This document shows positions 6,763-9,610 of a DNA stretch of 9,610 nucleotides, in pieces. Below the pieces are notes generated by a model, which did not search any database, had not been told where the DNA came from, and was given only the letters and a program-made list of their open reading frames with translations. The stretch's first letter is position 1; every line of letters begins with the position of its first letter. This DNA comes from Helicobacter sp. (lineage in GTDB: Bacteria; Campylobacterota; Campylobacteria; Campylobacterales; Helicobacteraceae), in the NCBI GenBank assembly GCA_022766795.1, contig JALEPE010000018.1, positions 1 to 9,610 of the forward strand. Reading direction: 5' to 3'. The translations under genes and the position numbers were made by a program.

Positions 6763-7149
6763 ATGTCTTTAAAAATGGATAATTTCTTAAGTTTTGCGAT
6801 TGTAAATGGATTTTTTATCGGACTCTTATTATCCTTTTTAAAATTTGATGATCCTGCAATGATTGTTGCAGGAACGCTTATTTCTACGATGGGATTCTAC
6901 CTTATCACGCTTGTGAGTGTGTCGCTATTTGTCCGCTTTATCAATACGCAAGATAATGTTAGTAAAAAGAACCTTTATAATACTTTATTGGAAGAATATA
7001 TTGACGAGTTTGATAAACGCGAGAAAACAACAAATAAAATTCGTGGATTCTTGCGCACAATGGAGAAAACAATGCGTGAGGAAGAGGAAGAAGAGCGTGC
7101 AAAACCCACCACCAAAGTAGAAAGCGAAACTTATGGCGATGACTTCTAA
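6763..7149 (+). CDS. Small two-TM membrane protein of the flagellar cluster (HP1033-like; possibly FlgV)
   Basis: 128-residue protein always found, as far as I recall, between flhG and fliA in Helicobacter and Campylobacter. Visible: TM1 at about residues 8-26, a short loop with FDDP (28-31), TM2 at about 33-58, then a charged, probably cytoplasmic helical tail (60-128) with a run of six glutamates broken by none (106-111 is mostly Glu) and DDF at the end. No enzyme motif. I believe this position corresponds to a protein named FlgV, linked to the flagellar motor, but I am not certain of that assignment and leave the symbol empty. Start ATG 6763 has AAGGA at 6752-6756 (6-nt spacing); M5 at 6775 is less likely. 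Its last 17 nt overlap fliA. A motor or assembly role is inferred from context. Confidence 0.85.
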   Translation: MSLKMDNFLSFAIVNGFFIGLLLSFLKFDDPAMIVAGTLISTMGFYLITLVSVSLFVRFINTQDNVSKKNLYNTLLEEYIDEFDKREKTTNKIRGFLRTMEKTMREEEEEERAKPTTKVESETYGDDF

Positions 7150-7837
7150 TGGCTATCAAAGCGCGCTTAAGTTTTCTCAAGATTCCTTAGCACTAGATTA
7201 TCTACCCGCCCTCAAGGCTATGGCGTTTCGCCTCAAAGAGCGATTGCCTGCGAGTGTAGATTTTACGGATTTGATTTCCGTTGGAACGGAGGAATTAATT
7301 AAGCTTGCGCGTAGATATGATAGTAGCCTTAATGATTCCTTTTGGGGTTATGCAAAACCGCGTGTGCAAGGGGCTATGATGGATTACTTGCGCTCACTTG
7401 ATCCATTATCGCGTAGTATGCGCACGCTTGTTAAACGCATTGATAGAGCAGTTGCAGAATATTACAATACAAACGAGGAAGAGCCTAGCAATGCGTATCT
7501 AGCAGAATTATTAGGGGAGAGTGAGGAAAAAATCAAAGAAGCAAGAATTGCGGGTGAGATTTATAGTGTTATGCCTCTTGATGACCAGCTAAATTCTAAT
7601 TTTGAAGATACGCAAGAATTTATCGAAAAAGAAGAGTTAATTGCAGTGATTACGGAAGTTTTAGAACATTCAACACAAAATGACCAGCTTGTGATTCAGC
7701 TATATTATTTTGAGGAATTGAGTTTTAAAGAGATTAGTGAAGTTTTAGAAGTGAGTGAAAGTAGGGTTTCACAAATCCATAGGGCAGTGATTCGTAAGAT
7801 TCGCCAATATCTTGAAAAAAGGGGGCTAGATGGCTGA
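7133..7837 (+). CDS. fliA: Flagellar sigma factor FliA (sigma-28)
   Basis: RNA polymerase sigma factor for late flagellar genes such as flaA in Helicobacter. 234 residues, the usual size. Region 2 at about 20-96: VDFTDLISVGTEELIKLARR (42-61), FWGYAKPRVQGAMMDYLRS (70-88) and DPLSRSMR (90-97), matching the FliA pattern for -10 recognition. Region 3 at about 98-150. Region 4 at about 175-228 with the helix-turn-helix LSFKEISEVLEVSESRVSQI (196-215). The start lies inside the preceding gene (17-nt overlap); ATG 7133 and ATG 7139 are both possible, and neither has a visible Shine-Dalgarno, so translation is probably coupled. The stop overlaps fliM by 8 nt. No flgM (anti-sigma) is seen here. Confident in the identity, less in the exact start. 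Confidence 0.95.
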   Translation: MAMTSNGYQSALKFSQDSLALDYLPALKAMAFRLKERLPASVDFTDLISVGTEELIKLARRYDSSLNDSFWGYAKPRVQGAMMDYLRSLDPLSRSMRTLVKRIDRAVAEYYNTNEEEPSNAYLAELLGESEEKIKEARIAGEIYSVMPLDDQLNSNFEDTQEFIEKEELIAVITEVLEHSTQNDQLVIQLYYFEELSFKEISEVLEVSESRVSQIHRAVIRKIRQYLEKRGLDG

Positions 7838-8888
7838 TATATTAAGTCAAGAAGAAATTGATGCGTTATTAGAAGTTGTTGATGATGAAGATGTCAAGCC
7901 AGAAACGCTTGAAAAACCTGCGGTAGTCCAGCAAAGACAAATTACACTCTATGACTTCAAGCGTCCAAACCGCGTTAGCAAAGAGCAATTAAGGGCTTTT
8001 CGTGGAATCCACGATAAAATGGCACGTTCCTTATCCTCTCAAATCTCTGCAATTATGCGCTCCATTGTAGAGATTCAGCTTCACAGCGTGGATCAAATGA
8101 CTTATGGAGAATTTTTGATGAGTTTGCCAAGCCCTACAAGCTTCAATGTTTTTTCTATGAAACCACTTGATGGCACAGGGGTTTTGGAGATTAACCCAAG
8201 CATTGCATTCCCAATGATTGATAGGCTTTTGGGCGGTAAAGGCGATCCTTATGAATCCACGCGTGAATTTAGCGATATTGAATTAAACTTACTAGACACA
8301 ATCTTGCGTCAAATGATGCAGAATCTCAAAGAGGCGTGGGGTCCTGTTACAGAGATTTTTCCAACGGTAGATGTGAAAGAATCTAGCCCCAATGTCGTGC
8401 AGATTGTTGCGCAAAACGAAATCGTTATTATGGTGGTTATGGAAATTATCATCGGACATAGTAGTGGTATGATGAACCTCTGCTATCCTGTTATCTCCCT
8501 AGAATCCGTGCTTTCGCGTCTTGCAAGTCGGGATATTATGCTAAGCGAAACAAGTGCAAAAAAATCTCGCAATAAAGAATTACAAGCACTTTTAGGGGGT
8601 GCGAAAGTTAATGTTTCTGCCGTGCTTGGTGAGACGAAACTCAATATGCACGAAATTTTGGATTTAGGGGTGGGCGATATTGTGCGCCTTGACCGCCCTG
8701 CAGATGACACCGTGATTATTAATGTAGATGGGCGTGAAAAATTCTTAGCGGGAATTGGATTGCATCGTTACCGCAAGACGATTGAAATTAAAGAAATGAT
8801 TAAAACAGAAAAAGATCAAGTCAAAGAAATTTTAGAAATGCTCGAAGTTCAACGCAAATCTAGAGCCAATGAGCTAGAAGAAGATTAG
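7830..8888 (+). CDS. fliM: Flagellar motor switch protein FliM
   Basis: C-ring protein that binds phosphorylated CheY and sets rotation direction. 352 residues, slightly longer than E. coli FliM (334). Visible: N-terminal CheY-P binding peptide LSQEEIDALL (5-14); a linker to about 45; the CheC-like middle domain (about 48-235) with the GGKG turn (135-138, family GGXG) that contacts FliG; and the C-terminal SpoA domain (about 250-320) with LGETKLNMHEILDLGVGDIV (266-285), followed by a charged helical tail (322-352). ATG overlaps the end of fliA by 8 nt; GGGGG at 7821-7825 may serve as ribosome site. The intact EIDALL peptide means this FliM should receive the chemotaxis signal. Confident. Confidence 0.97.
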   Translation: MADILSQEEIDALLEVVDDEDVKPETLEKPAVVQQRQITLYDFKRPNRVSKEQLRAFRGIHDKMARSLSSQISAIMRSIVEIQLHSVDQMTYGEFLMSLPSPTSFNVFSMKPLDGTGVLEINPSIAFPMIDRLLGGKGDPYESTREFSDIELNLLDTILRQMMQNLKEAWGPVTEIFPTVDVKESSPNVVQIVAQNEIVIMVVMEIIIGHSSGMMNLCYPVISLESVLSRLASRDIMLSETSAKKSRNKELQALLGGAKVNVSAVLGETKLNMHEILDLGVGDIVRLDRPADDTVIINVDGREKFLAGIGLHRYRKTIEIKEMIKTEKDQVKEILEMLEVQRKSRANELEED

Positions 8889-8896
8889 GAGTTAAT

Positions 8897-9610
8897 ATGT
8901 TAAATGATTTTTTACAACTCATTATCCAAGAAACAAAAGCTACGATTGAGGGCTTATTAGGGCAAGCTCCAGAAGTTAGCCATATTGAGGCGCAAGATGG
9001 TAAAAGTGATTCCATTAAACCTCCAATGGCAAAGATTGACATTAATACAGACGACGGCGCAACACTCGCTTTTTTTATTGCACCTAAAGTTGCCACAGCT
9101 CTGGCGGATATGATGTTAGGAGGCGATGGGGCAAGCAAGGATTCTATGGACGCAGATGATTTGGACGCCACAAAAGAAATTGCTTCTAATATTTTTGGGG
9201 CAATCTCTACATCGCTTGGGGGACAAAAAGAGTTGCCTAAACTTAGCTTTACCCTTAATAACATTAACTTCTTAGCTGATGGCGACTTGGGGCTTTCTCA
9301 ATTTAGTGGATTCTATACTTTTAGCTTCAATATCGGTTCTGTATCGGATTTTTTATATTTTGGATTCTCTAGCGCATTTGAAAATCATTTTAACCCGTCT
9401 GCTCCTGCAGAAACTCCAAGCAGTGCGGAATCTCACGCGCATAATACAGCTTCTAGGGTTGAGCTAAATAATATTGAAATGAAAAATATAGCAATGCTCT
9501 TAGATGTGCGTTTGCAAGTAAAAGTGAGAATCGGACAGAAAAAAATGCTCCTTAAAGATGTCATTGCGATGGATATAGGAAGCGTTGTGGAATTAAATCA
9601 ACTTGCTAAT
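8897..9610 (+). CDS. fliY: Flagellar motor switch protein FliY (C-terminus off-window)
   Basis: C-ring protein joining a CheC/CheX-like domain to a FliN-type SpoA domain, as in epsilonproteobacteria and Bacillus. The frame is open from ATG 8897 to the edge: 238 codons, no stop. Residues 1-165 form the CheC-like domain (MMLGGDGAS at 72-80; the signature helix LDATKEIASNIFGAI at 89-103). Residues 166-186 are a Ser/Ala/His linker. The SpoA domain begins at about 188 (VELNNIEMKN, LLDVRLQVKVRIG) and is cut by the edge. Unlike B. subtilis FliY, no EIDALL CheY-binding peptide is seen at the N-terminus. AGGAG (8887-8891) overlaps the fliM stop, 5 nt before the ATG. Only the end of the SpoA domain is missing. 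Family and position leave little doubt. Confidence 0.94.
   Translation, partial: MLNDFLQLIIQETKATIEGLLGQAPEVSHIEAQDGKSDSIKPPMAKIDINTDDGATLAFFIAPKVATALADMMLGGDGASKDSMDADDLDATKEIASNIFGAISTSLGGQKELPKLSFTLNNINFLADGDLGLSQFSGFYTFSFNIGSVSDFLYFGFSSAFENHFNPSAPAETPSSAESHAHNTASRVELNNIEMKNIAMLLDVRLQVKVRIGQKKMLLKDVIAMDIGSVVELNQLAN

Noticed and set aside
6763..7149. Reading the two-TM protein as a toxin or holin
   Set aside because: Size and two TM segments would allow it, but its fixed place between flhG and fliA and the translational overlap with fliA argue for a flagellar role.
8860..9264. Minus-strand 134-codon open frame opposite fliY
   Set aside because: Antisense shadow; the plus strand encodes a clear FliY with ribosome site and family motifs.
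1..9610. A defence system, prophage, insertion sequence or CRISPR array
   Set aside because: No transposase, integrase, terminal inverted repeats, direct-repeat array or defence domain seen; gene content is conserved chromosomal backbone.

Overview
The window looks like chromosome of a Helicobacter species other than H. pylori, most likely an enterohepatic one; this is an inference. DNA is moderately AT-rich (about 40% G+C by eye). The gene order aroQ - pepQ - folK - flhF - flhG - two-TM protein - fliA - fliM - fliY is, from memory, the H. pylori HP1038-HP1030 order and is largely shared with Campylobacter jejuni. The sCache-type chemoreceptor on the left is more typical of enterohepatic Helicobacter and Campylobacter than of H. 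pylori, which has few receptors.

Layout. On the minus strand at the left edge is the N-terminal 342 codons of a methyl-accepting chemotaxis protein (1-1026; the signalling tip lies off-window). A 91-bp gap follows, with a -10 box and a 9-bp inverted repeat. Next come two overlapping minus-strand genes: rsmD (16S rRNA methyltransferase) and, transcriptionally upstream of it, an unrecognised 155-residue protein. At about 2154-2270 a divergent promoter region carries one TATAAT box in each direction. From 2271 to the right edge everything reads on the plus strand as one tightly packed block of nine genes. Gaps are at most 21 nt, and pepQ/folK, two-TM gene/fliA and fliA/fliM overlap.

Function. 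Three housekeeping genes lead the block: AroQ (shikimate pathway), PepQ (M24 aminopeptidase) and FolK (folate synthesis, with a 69-residue N-terminal extension). The flagellar genes follow. FlhF (SRP-type GTPase) and FlhG (MinD-type ATPase) set the place and number of polar flagella. A small two-TM protein of uncertain role comes next, then FliA (sigma-28, late flagellar genes), then FliM and FliY of the motor switch/C-ring. With the chemoreceptor on the other side, the region joins sensing, assembly control and motor switching. No RNA gene, insertion sequence, CRISPR array or prophage feature was seen, and there is no non-coding stretch over 300 bases.

Most of the window is ordinary, conserved content. 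The strongest unexplained signal is a dense enrichment of the hexamer RGAATC (GGAATC/AGAATC and their complements), about 64 copies counted by eye against about 10 expected, in all reading frames and on both strands. Smaller points are the fliA start without a visible Shine-Dalgarno inside the upstream gene, the FolK extension, a non-standard CheC signature in FliY, and the two-TM protein.
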